The notes under the pieces are model-generated. The model saw nothing but the letters and a program-made list of their open reading frames with translations. It was not told the DNA's origin and ran no database searches. The translations under genes and the position numbers were made by a program. DNA of 64,000 bases, taken from NCBI GenBank assembly GCA_004123355.1, contig SCHM01000004.1, positions 4,549,974 to 4,613,973 on the forward strand, in the 5' to 3' direction. Below, in pieces: positions 45,376-55,888 of the stretch. Position 1 is the stretch's first letter; the number at the start of each line of letters is the position of its first letter. The stretch is from Amphirosellinia nigrospora (Eukaryota; Ascomycota; Sordariomycetes; Xylariales; Xylariaceae).

Positions 45376-48300
45376 GTGAACGTAGGCGCGTGAATGAATG
45401 AAAAAGTAGAGAATACGACACGAAGAGTTCGTTTATGATAATTCTAGTACGCTCAAGCTAGCAACTGCTGCGCATTTATAACTTAACCGGTAACAAGGGG
45501 GTAACTCCGATTGCGGCCACAGCCTGACACTACAGCTGTCTGTGTAGCAGGTGAATGGGGCTCTGCTGCGGTTTTGAAACTGCCAAACTCGTGTGACTTG
45601 TGTTAAGGCTGCAAGTAATTAGACGGCTTTAAACAGCCGACTTGATAAACAGGCGGAGCGAGTATTGCACCATAAGCCTCGACCAATAGTGAGTAGTTAT
45701 TTAGATTAAGGGAAGACATCTTGACGTGTTATTTCTATGTCAGATGTGGGATCTTGGTATACCGGATCGCGTTCACCCTGAAAATGGCTTGATATGTTAT
45801 CCGCCTGTCCACCTACTAAGTCCACTTCACAACGCTGTGTTACGGTTGGCTTACTGCGTGTGACAGCCAGCTCATCAACTGCTGGGTATTTATTTTAGGC
45901 AGGTTCGGCCCTTTCACATGCCCTAATTCTTATTTACCGATTACGACCAAATCCGAACTTCTCTCTCTGGGTCCTACCGTCCCTGTTTCATCGGGTCAGA
46001 ATTTTAATTACATCGAAAGTTCAAAAGAGGGATTGCCAAACTGTGCCGCCGGAAAGGGCCAGTTGTGCAACTGTTTAGGGTCACCGCAGTAACCATCAGC
46101 GACGCTGAAGGCTACACAGCAGTCTAACCTTTCTTCTAACGCATAATAATTCCATAAAAGTGAAACATCACTAATATACGAATTCGTCTTTTACCCAGGC
46201 GTATGAGGAAATACTATAGTCCTGCGAAGGCACATTCCGGCGAACCTGGCCCTCCGGAGAAGGGGTCTTGATATTTCAATAGTGGATGTCAAGATTACTT
46301 ATGACTAGCCGCCGAGATAGCGAACTACTTAGTGATCTTATTTCGGTGTGTTGAAGCAGTGGGAGTGGAACTCCGAGAGCGCTGGCCAATAGTGATCGAA
46401 GAACTATCTATGTGAAGACATGAGTGGGTGAAGGATAAGGTTTGAAACAACACAACTAACTTTACACCCTTTACTCGTACTTAGCTTAACGACAGCACAT
46501 TTCAATGTATTTTGAAGAAAAAATTTATATTGCGTCACGCTTTGCAGAGTATCCAAGTGAATAAGTATAGCTAGTAAAAATAACAGCGAGATCACCACTC
46601 AGGCCTCTTTATGATCCCTGTTAGTTAATACTAGACAACTCAAGCACATGCAGACGTCGAACTCGTCAAGAGTATTTTTCTTTTCCAGCTGTCGAAATGA
46701 CTCATCTTCATCCGAGACACTACCGACTATGCGCGCACACTGACGTTTTCGCTCCAGGTGGCATTAAGCCGGGTAGTATCTTGGTAGGCATGTGATCTTT
46801 CGTGATGCCAGAATTAGTGCGCCGCGTTGTAGCTGATCTGAGACAGCCGCCAGCCCTGATCACCCAACCAAGTATTTCAAGGCTATGTCTCCGTAGCCAA
46901 CATCATGTGACGATTTAGAGGAAAATACTATAGAGTTTCACGAGAGAACAGCAAATGAAAGCTATCATGTCACTGCAGCCCCCACAGTACTTTTACAGTC
47001 CATAGGCGGTGTCAGGACCTCTGTGTGAGTGTTCCATAGGGTACAGTATGACATCTATTGTTGCGCAAATGTCCTAATACGTAGGTGCCACGCTCAGCTA
47101 TATACAAAGACCTAAGTTCCTTTGTCAGTAACAGTGAGGCTGTACTAGTGCTACGAGGGCGGCGATAGTACTGCCGAGGCGGTGAGTCCGACAGGCGGTC
47201 GATTCAAACTGTGCGAACATTCTCGAATCCGAGGGTTTCCACTAGCGCTCCCCTTGCATTGTCAACTTTTATAAATCATCCTCAGAGCTACACCGCATCT
47301 TCTATATTCCTTAGACGTCATACTTAGCTTGTCTTGCCTCAGAAGCCGAGCTAAGCTGGAAGATTTTGCCCTGAGTCGACCGAGCAAGGATCCATACATC
47401 GGCGCCGATGCCCAACCCGCGACTTCATAGGGTGGTCGACTTTAACTTTGCTTGGCCTTGAGTTTCATCCCATTACCATCATCTTCATAAGTCACTATCA
47501 TATCTCTTGCAGCCTTGTCTAGATATATGTGATGGTAACTATGCCTCAGCCACGCTTGTGTTTCAGCGTCAACCAAATTGTGAGGGTAGCGACCGCATCC
47601 GTGTTTCAAGGCTTGAGCCCAAGCTTACGGATTGTAAACATGGAATATATAAAACACCAAGATTTATCACAATGCTGCCAGAGGCGCTGTGATATAGGGC
47701 CACTCGATGTGTATTCGTGTAACCACTCTTGGGCTGTACAGATCTGCATACTAGAGTTTGAGGTATCTCATATCCATTTCGTCATACATGGAGTTACCTT
47801 TTTACAAGTTGGTGAAAGATTGTTGCTCTGATACATAGCTTGTACCACGGGCAGCATTGCTAATGAAGCGATGTCACCTACTAGCGGGAAAATTCGTAGA
47901 AACATAGATGCATCTAGAAATGATCCCACACACCGCTAGGCCCAAATCCAGACGTCGTAAATTGGGTAAATATCGTGACAGAAGAGGTGTGGCACCGCTA
48001 AGGAGTGACTCGCGGCACCGATCAACGCCTGGTATTCATTGATGATACTAATCAAAAGCCGACCCAGGAAGCCCTGTATGTATGTACCTGTCCATTTGGC
48101 AGGAGAGAACGGTTATCCCAAACTCCCGGAATCCAGACCATTCAGCACTCGGTGCAGCTGTTGTAAAGGCCATCGCCCGAGCTTGGCATTGTTTGTGTTG
48201 GCACCGTCGGATTGCCATTGAAATGCATCGTATATAGACCCGAGCGAATATGTCTTGAGCGATTCATCGTCGACCCATCATCAATTTGAGCAGATAATAG

Positions 48301-48835
48301 GTTCTTAAAATCTCCGCTCGGTATTAATGGAGCAGCGAATTACGGAGGTTCCGATTCACGCAGCCTTCAGGCAAAATCAAGGCAACCCACCCTCTCTCCC
48401 CCGCGCCCCAAGGCACACCTCCCCCTTTCCACCGCTCTTTCATTGATGATGCACATTCTGGTGAGTATTAGCGACGGAACTCGACCTCTGCATAGCTGCA
48501 AACGAGCAACTTAGACCATGTTCGTCGACATAGAGATACTTGGTCGAGATAGCAAGGCGATTTGTTGGAGATTTAGGGTCTTTCATATCGAAATGTAAAA
48601 TCACCAATGCCGTTTTCAGCAGCATGCAACCAACCGAGACTCACTTAAATGCCAAACGTTTATAAAGAAACTCAAGTGCATTGACTACATATTGGCCTAC
48701 TTAAGGCTTTATTGTCTGATCTCACATATCATACATCTCATCAAACTCATCTGTGCAACAACATCATGGCAATCGTTGGTAATCCATGCTGTACTAAGTA
48801 GGAGATGATTAGTGAAACAACCAGGAGTTATTCCA
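45376..48835. other. Gene-poor 3.5 kb
   Basis: No family signature in any frame. It contains dispersed repeat copy B (47009-47126). Confidence 0.5.
47009..47126. repeat. Dispersed repeat, copy B
   Basis: Degenerate second copy of the element at 25169-25285, same orientation, with matching blocks GTGTCAGGACCTC, ATCTATTGTTGCGCA and GCTATATACA. Likely an old LTR or MITE-like fragment. Confidence 0.5.
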
Positions 48836-49826
48836 TCACTTGTTGGTATTGGTGGCAATAGCAGCAGTCGTAACGGCGATCTGCTCCTAGAATAACAAAA
48901 TATTAGTTAACCTCGCGTCTCTTAAGTTCAATAGCCCTTTTAAGCTCACGAACGGGTTCCAATAGGCCGGGGGACTGGGGGGTGTTAAACTAACCTTCAG
49001 GTCTCGCAACTGGAACATGCCAATGGTGACCGCGTCTTGAAGCTGATTGACTGCCAGAGAAGAAGAGTTAGAATTTGTGTCCGACATCAATAAGCCAACA
49101 CAATCTTAGGGGTATCCGCGAGCATGCATGAGGATAGTAATGAACGTAGGAGCGGAATCCATGCAAAACCGAAGGATAAGTATTTGAGATATACATACCG
49201 TAGCCCTGAAGCTCTTCAGCCCTTTTGGCCAAAATATCAAGCTTGATCTTGTTCTGATTCTCAATTGGTTAGTTAGCTGTACAACGTGGGATGGGAAAGC
49301 TAGGTTGCAATCGTGAAAGGTGCTGGTCCTTACAAGCTGCTCTTCGTCATACTTCTCCTCTGCCATCATTTCTTGATCTGATGTTGCTCCCTCAGGTTTT
49401 CGCGCCGATACTTTGGCCGATGTGGTAGTCGTAGTAAGCAACTAATAGTTTAGGTCAGCCCAAGAGATCTCTGAGCCCGCTACTAGGAGTCGTCGACTTA
49501 CGTTGCCTTCAGTCTTCCACATCTTTCTGTCTCTCTTACCGAGAGCGCTTCTGTTCTTCTTCTTCTTCTTGGCACTCAGTTTCTGGCCCAGAGCAATCAT
49601 CGAAGCTGAGGCCATCTTCTGAGTTGGGATGTTCTGAGTTGGGGTCTCCTGGGCCGGGGTGACCTTCTGGCCTGAGGTCACCTTGTACGACGCGGTTTTG
49701 TCCTGGACCACCGTCATCTTCAGAAAATTAGTAACTAACTGCCCGCGACGAGAGGGGGGGTGGATATTATACCGGCATAGTAGCAGGAGATGTAGCACTC
49801 GCCGGTGGAGGCATCATGGATGCCAT
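48836..49826 (-). CDS. Six-exon small coiled-coil protein, orphan
   Basis: Exons 49773-49826, 49502-49717, 49334-49441, 49199-49259, 48995-49050 and 48836-48886 are separated by five canonical GT..AG introns (55-148 nt). Every junction keeps phase, giving 181 residues from MASMMPPPASATSP to ATNTNK. The N-terminal half is Thr/Gln/Lys-rich with a short PTQ repeat (TPAQETPTQNIPTQ) and a basic cluster SAKKKKKNRSALGKRDRK, possibly a nuclear or nucleic-acid-binding signal. The C-terminal half is a predicted helix/coiled coil (QNKIKLDILAKRAEELQG, NQLQDAVTIGMFQLRDLKEQ). No family recognised. The clean five-intron structure in a gene-poor area is the main support. Confidence 0.7.
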
Positions 49827-51573
49827 CGTGTTGATGATTGCTGGCCGAAAGGAAAATGAGACAAGTGGGTAACAAAGAAGAGCACCTAGAGAAGGGAATG
49901 CAGTATGATCTGCAAGATTGTAGTCGGCACCAAAGTCAGATTACCTCAGGTACCTATTGTCTGTGTGTGCTGGTTGTCGGTGCTTTAGGTAAGTAGTAGG
50001 AGGTAGGCAAGAAGAACTCTGCGAGTGCAACATATGTAGCAGAACCAGATGCGCTTTCTAGTAGGACTTAATGTAGATGCCTGCTAGGTGATATGGGGTC
50101 CTATAAACCGTTGCCCAGAAGCCACCTGCGAGGGTAGGTACTTGAGGTATTATGTGCAAGCAGTTGCCTGTCTCGCGTGGTTACAGGGTATCTGGGCAGT
50201 TGCAGATATAAAAGCACCTGCCTAAGAACACGTGCTTCCTAGATATAGATATTTAGGTACGTAGGTAGGTCTTGAAACGGATCGCAAAGGCAACTTCCAA
50301 TCGATCCTTCCTCTCTCTAGAGTCTGACTTAGTCCAACTGAGGTATTAAAATACTTGGATACCTCAAGTAAGTAGATGTGACAAACTGCATATATGCAGA
50401 TTGTATTCTGTCGTGATAGGCACTGATAGGTAGTAGATTTTGTTTTATTCTCACAACACAAATCTCCGCCTCTTTCTTTACTTCCTGCTCATAGAGACTA
50501 GATGCATTAGGCCTTTCAAGTTTGTACCTTTATTGAAGTTTAGCTTTCTTGAACTGAGGGGCAACTTGAAACTCAACACTACACATCTGAGCTAATATGA
50601 TTGCTTTCAATACCTATTGCAGCAGAATATAACATGGTTGAGTACTCCCTTGAGATTTGAAAGCAATTTTATTCTATAATGTGATTTGGGAGGTGGTAGG
50701 GTGAGATCTTGAGCTCGGGCATAGAAGCATAGGAACAGGGTATTTCTGTGTCTCAATCTAGTGTCAATGAGCTACTCGACAAAGAGCCACAAGTAAGGGA
50801 CAGTTTAGGCTAGGAGAGAAGACTTCTCTGAATCAACAAGACATACACATTACTCAAACTTCCATGATGCCACATTGAGTATTTGTACTAGTAACGAACA
50901 GTCTATGTTATCCCCTTGAGTACTGAGTTGAAGCGCTTGTTGCTTTTCAATCCTTAACCAAGTTTTATTGTATCTTCTTGAGTAATTCTACGGGCTGCCT
51001 ATGATTACCCGTTATGTTATGGGACCACATAATCCACGCGATAATCTTCCTTGTCTGTCCATACTGGCTCCGCAACAACCAAACAAACGCCTGGGAGACA
51101 TAGCAGATAAGTGCAAGGGCAACTATTCCCCAATCTTGGCTCTGGAGTGGCGGGTCTAGATGCGCTCCAATCCAACGCAATGAATCTCCAATCGTGCTTA
51201 ATTAGTCCGAGGGCCGAATCTCCGCAAGTCTTCTGGGGAACGTCCCGCATTCGACACCCGATCTGGCCTTCCCAGCGGCTTGGTCCTTGAATACTATCGT
51301 TAATATTATCAAGAGGTAGTGTCAAATCAGACATCATGCTTCTGATAGGAGTAGGCTAAGATAATGGCCAAGAAAGGCGAGTTGCTTTACCCCAAGGGCG
51401 GTAATATGTTACGCGTGCGTGTTGCTTGTAATCCAAGGGGCCCGGCAAAAGTGAAGATTACCCACACGTGTATTTATAAGAACAGGAGCCATTGCAGTCA
51501 GAATCTCTAGAGGTTCTTTTTGTGCACAGACAATGATATTATCGATTTTCAACATCATCGGACACTGCACTGA
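49827..51573. other. Intergenic
   Basis: Repetitive GTAGGTA / AGGTAC-like short motifs occur at 49930-50270; no gene. The last 100 bases are the promoter of the GH93 gene. Confidence 0.45.
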
Positions 51574-52906
51574 TTGATGATGCGGCTTCTGCAGAGTCTC
51601 GTTAGCCTAGCAGGGCTTTTGTCGTCGCAAGTGTCGGCGAACCCAACCCCTGTTGAGAAAAGACAAACACCAACGATCTCGAATCGCGCCATCTTCTCGC
51701 CACCTTCTAATGCTGGGTGGGTTGATCCTCGCGTACTGTACGCCCGCGCCGTGCAGTTGAAGTCGGGCGCCTTGATCGCTACTTGGGAGAACTACTCGCC
51801 GGAGCCACCGAAGGTGTACTTTCCGATCTACAAATCGACGGACGGAGGCGCTTCTTGGACCCAGATCAGCAAGGTAGATGACACGGTTAACGGATGGGGG
51901 CTTCGGTACCAGCCTTATCTATACCAGTTACCGGTCGCCATCGGAAGCTACCCGGCAGGCACTCTACTCGTTGCCGGCAACAGTATTCCGACAGACCTTA
52001 GTAAGACTAAGATAGATATCTACGCCAGCAAAGACGATGGCGTTACTTGGTCTTTCGTCAGTAGTGTAGCTAGCGGCGGAGTGGCGCAACCGGTGAACGG
52101 ACAGACACCGGTCTGGGAGCCACTACTCATGTGAGTTAAAATGCACGACCAATCCACAAATACATGCTTATGATATGGTGCTATAACAGGGTTTATAACA
52201 ATCAGCTCATCTGTTATTATTCGGATCAGCGTGACAGTAAATACGGCCAGAAGCTCGTTCACCAGACAACCACAGACCTGAAGACATGGAGCGCTACAGT
52301 CGACGATGTGCATGATACCAGTAGCTATGCAGCCAGACCCGGAATGCCTGCTATCACGAAACTTCCCGATAATAACTATATATTCGCTTACGAAGTAGGT
52401 TCACTGTGTTCATATTCGTTTGGAATCACGATGTTGCTATCTATCGATACGCAATTGAAGTTGTGCTATCCTCATTAGAATAGGGGCTCACTACTGACAC
52501 GGTCAATCTATAGGCTTGCGGGAGCGATGGATGCCGCGTTCATTACAGATTGACACGGAGCCCTCTCGATGTTCTCTCTGCACCAACTTACACGTTGAAG
52601 TCCACGGCTGGCTCTACCACGACCAGCTCACCGTTTGTGGTCTGGTCCAGTGTTGGCGGAACCAACGGTACCATCATTCTCAGCGGTGGCAGTGCATCGA
52701 ACATCTTCGTCAACCAAAAATTAGGTGACCTCAATTCATGGGTTGAGCACACCACTCCGCAACCTAATGCGTATGCGCGGAGCATGGTGCTTTTCCAAGA
52801 TGACGATAGTAAGATGCTGATCATAGGTGCCGGTCGCTTGCCACCTAGTAGTACGAACTATGTCAGTGTCAGTGTTATTGACTTGAAAGCCACGATGAAC
52901 ATATGA
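51574..52906 (+). CDS. GH93-type secreted exo-arabinanase (sialidase fold)
   Basis: Six-bladed propeller glycosidase, probably releasing arabinobiose from arabinan (Abnx/Arb93A-like). Exons 51574-52130, 52190-52394 and 52514-52906 (introns 59 and 119 nt, GT..AG) give an unbroken 384-residue protein. A signal peptide (MRLLQSLVSLAGLLSSQVSA) is followed by a dibasic KRQ processing site. Asp-box motifs are KSTDGGASW and SKDDGVTW; family blocks are GWGLRYQPYLYQLP, AGTLLVAGNSIPTD, PVWEPLLMVYNNQLICYYSD, RPGMPAITKLPDNNYIFAYE, TSSPFVVWSSVGG and YARSMVLFQ. The presence of all blocks and a secretion signal supports an active cell-wall enzyme. GH93 rather than another BNR family rests on my memory of fungal sequences. 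Confidence 0.85.
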
Positions 52907-53428
52907 GGAAGGACAGCTGCAATGCTAACTTGGCTGTTACTTACCCTGTACCTGGGTCAATATATTATACAAGTAGTACAGGTATAAACGCTTGACATCT
53001 AATATCAGATCTTGGCGAGTTTGATGGGAAGTGAAAGTATTGAAGTAAACTAGTTCGTTACTCTGGGGAAGACCTAAGATGCATCACCTCACTCGCATCT
53101 CAAAATAACCATGATGGCCAAGGAGAGTGAGCGTTACGAGGCGACCTCACGGCAAATTGTTGTATCATTCGATGCACTCATTCTTGACAGGATGTTTGGG
53201 AGTGACATGACACAGGCCAACCCAGTTTCGGAGAAAGGTCTCTTCCTTTCCATAAATCCGGAATCTTGGCGTACAATAATAACGTGAACTAACTCCGCGC
53301 CCCCGAAAAATCCGGGATTACGTAGAGAGTATAATTGGCAATGCATCGTCGGGTATGCATACAGCTAACTTCTAGCTAAAGTAATAGTCAATTTTGCATT
53401 TCTGTCATTTATATCCGATGCTCATCAA

Positions 53429-53866
53429 GTGAGCAACATGTCTTCACTACGCGACCAGCTGTGGAAGACAGCGAAGGCCGCATTCGACGAATATGGTCAA
53501 ATGACGGCCGAATCTGTCATCGCCTACCGAAGCTCCGACTGCGTGCATCGCCTGTTTCCCGCCTCGGCTGGGGTCCCGGACCGTACTAATAAGGAATACT
53601 CTGATTTCGTGATGGAGCTCAAGAAGACCGTTCCCAACCTACGCTTCATTGTCCTCGACGACTTTGGACCGATTATAGATGAGACTAATCGCCAGGTCTT
53701 GGCCCACCTGAAATCTGCGGGCGATACTCCCTACGGACCTTGCGAGGCCGAGTATTTCATGTCTCTTAAGATGAATGAGGACGGAACACAGATCGTGGAG
53801 TTTGTCGAGTTTGTCGATACTGCATATACACTGGAGTTTATAAAGAAAGCCGGGTTGGAAGTTTGA
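53429..53866 (+). CDS. SnoaL/NTF2-like small protein
   Basis: Single-exon 145-residue frame starting MSNMSSLRDQLWKTAKAAFD. The N-terminal helix plus EYGQMTAESVIAYRSSDCVHRLFP and the alternating strands ending TQIVEFVEFVDTAYTLEF fit the alpha+beta cone of SnoaL/NTF2-like proteins, which in fungal clusters act as dehydratases, cyclases or binding proteins. No signal peptide. It sits 396 bp upstream of the acyl-CoA dehydrogenase in the same orientation. Enzymatic role unknown. Confidence 0.7.
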   Translation: MSNMSSLRDQLWKTAKAAFDEYGQMTAESVIAYRSSDCVHRLFPASAGVPDRTNKEYSDFVMELKKTVPNLRFIVLDDFGPIIDETNRQVLAHLKSAGDTPYGPCEAEYFMSLKMNEDGTQIVEFVEFVDTAYTLEFIKKAGLEV

Positions 53867-54262
53867 GGTGGGCTACCCGTTGGTGCCGAATCCAGCTCAA
53901 CCACCTGTACGAGTCCTGCTTCCCCGGAAAGAGACTTGCTGCTGAGCTAGAAACATGGCATATTGGTTTGAGAAAACAGTTGTACAGAGATCAATTTACC
54001 TTGCTGTCTTTCTTCATTTTAGAAACTGGAGTACTTGGCGGGCAAGCACAGGCACAAGCAGCGCTGAACTGCTGCCAGTATTACCATATTTGGCTAAGCC
54101 TCTTAAGGCACGTATAATAACCGATTCATGTCGGCAATATGCTGTGAACCCCAATATAGTAGACCGTTGGAGATACACACAGTTGACCCAACATCTCATG
54201 TTCAGACATACGACTTTTCGTTTTTCTTCTACCAAATGTTCCAGCAGAGCCGATGAGTCATA

Positions 54263-55600
54263 ATGTCTCGGTCAATCACGAAATTGCTGTCGAGGCGCAG
54301 ACCTCTTGCGCAACCCCCAGCGTGGCGAATACATCATGGGCTCTACAATCGTCCATTTTCGGCCACCACCTCAAGACGGATAATGGAGACCACGGGCTTC
54401 TCGGAAACACAGCTAACAGTCCGAGAAGCAATCAACCGAGTCTGTTCCGACTTCCCAAATACCTATTGGCAAGAACGAGATCAAACCGAGCAAGATCCCA
54501 AAGACTTCCATGCTGCGTTAGGCCGGGATGGCTGGCTTGGCATAGCTCTCCCGGAAGCCCTTGGAGGGTCGGGTTTGGGCATTTCGGAGGCCACCATCAT
54601 GATGCAGACGATTACAGAGAGCGGGGCAGGTATGGCGGGAGCACAGGCGATTCATGCCAATGTGTACGCGACACAGCCTCTGGCCAAGTTCGGCACGAAA
54701 GAACAATTAGAAAGCACCATTCCCAATATCATTTCGGGCAAATGGCGCGTCTGCTTCGGCGTAACAGAACCGAACGCTGGCTTAAACACGCTGGGCCTAT
54801 CTACAGTGGCAAGTAAGCAACCAGACGGTTCTTACCGTATTAGCGGCCAAAAGATCTGGATTACTTGTGCCCAAGTTGCGTCGAAGATGATCTTGCTGGC
54901 AAGAACAACCCCGCTTGAGGAGGTTAAGAAGCCTAGCGAAGGGTTGTCTCTGTTTTGCATCGATCTAAACCGCGACCAGCCGGGCTTGGAAATGCGTAAG
55001 ATTAGGAAGCTAGGGGGAAGAGCTGTAGATGCGAACGAGGTCTTCTTCGATAACTACACGATCCCAGGCAACAGCCTCATTGGACAGGAGGGGCAGGGTT
55101 TCAAGATCATACTACATGGCATGAATGCTGAACGGTGTCTGCTTGCAGGAGAAGCCCTTGGCCTCGGGTACGCAGCTCTTAACAGGGCGGCCCAGTATGC
55201 GAGGGATAGAGTAGTTTTTGGTCGCCCGATCGGCCAGAATCAAGCGGTTGCACACCCTCTGGCAGATGCCTATATGAAGCTCGAAAGTGCCAAGCTAGCA
55301 ACGTACCATGCCGCTAGACTTTACGACGAAAGTAGCAACAAAGGAGAGGGTTCCCGCGCCGACATCACCCAGACATCCGTTGGAGTCGCATGTAATAGTG
55401 CAAAGTACATGGCAGCTGAGGCGGCGTTCACTACCTGTGAGAGGGCAGTTCTTACTCATGGAGGGATGGGCTATGCGGCTGAGTATGACGTTGAGAGATG
55501 GTTCAGGGAATGCTTAGTACCGAGGATTGCGCCTGTGAGCAGGGAAATGATCTTAAACTATATCAGCGAGAAAGTGCTCGAACTCCCGCGTAGTTATTAG
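54263..55600 (+). CDS. Acyl-CoA dehydrogenase family flavoenzyme
   Basis: Single-exon 445-residue frame. The N-terminus MSRSITKLLSRRRPLAQPPA is Arg/Ser-rich with no acidic residues, a typical mitochondrial presequence. Conserved ACAD blocks: DGWLGIALPEALGGSGLG, RVCFGVTEPNAGLNT, ISGQKIWITCAQVA, KLGGRAVDANEVFFDNY, GMNAERCLLAGEALGLGYAAL, FGRPIGQNQAVAHPLAD, ERAVLTHGGMGYAAEYDVE (carrying the usual catalytic-base Glu region) and RWFRECLVPRIAPVS. It catalyses alpha,beta-dehydrogenation of an acyl-CoA with FAD and passes electrons to ETF. Substrate chain type cannot be read here. Neighbours suggest a dedicated degradation or modification route. Confidence 0.92.
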   Translation: MSRSITKLLSRRRPLAQPPAWRIHHGLYNRPFSATTSRRIMETTGFSETQLTVREAINRVCSDFPNTYWQERDQTEQDPKDFHAALGRDGWLGIALPEALGGSGLGISEATIMMQTITESGAGMAGAQAIHANVYATQPLAKFGTKEQLESTIPNIISGKWRVCFGVTEPNAGLNTLGLSTVASKQPDGSYRISGQKIWITCAQVASKMILLARTTPLEEVKKPSEGLSLFCIDLNRDQPGLEMRKIRKLGGRAVDANEVFFDNYTIPGNSLIGQEGQGFKIILHGMNAERCLLAGEALGLGYAALNRAAQYARDRVVFGRPIGQNQAVAHPLADAYMKLESAKLATYHAARLYDESSNKGEGSRADITQTSVGVACNSAKYMAAEAAFTTCERAVLTHGGMGYAAEYDVERWFRECLVPRIAPVSREMILNYISEKVLELPRSY

Positions 55601-55771
55601 AAACGCTTGATAACACATTATTTATCAATCTTGCCTTTGCATTTTTATCGGGAGCTGTATCGTTATATTACGTTTGTCCGTCAAAAGTGACATGGCAAGC
55701 TACCTTGGCACGCTTCCGAACCAATTGCCGAACCCCGCCCGCCATGCCACGTGACTGCGTGTAGTGGGATT

Positions 55772-55852
55772 CTGATAGCCGACTTAGTGTCTTTGAGATG
55801 GCTTTTTGGCGCCTGACTTTTACACAGTAGGCACACCTCAGTCGGCTATCAG
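55772..55852. promoter_or_regulatory. 13-bp perfect inverted repeat containing AGCCGA, regulator-2 promoter
   Basis: CTGATAGCCGACT at 55772-55784 and its exact reverse complement AGTCGGCTATCAG at 55840-55852, 55 bp apart, 37-117 bp upstream of the regulator start at 55889. The AGCCGA core recurs as a palindrome upstream of MmgE/PrpD. Candidate autoregulatory operator (inference). Confidence 0.55.
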
Positions 55853-55888
55853 CAGAAGACGGCGTCTGGCGCATGAAGTGTCGCTCAC

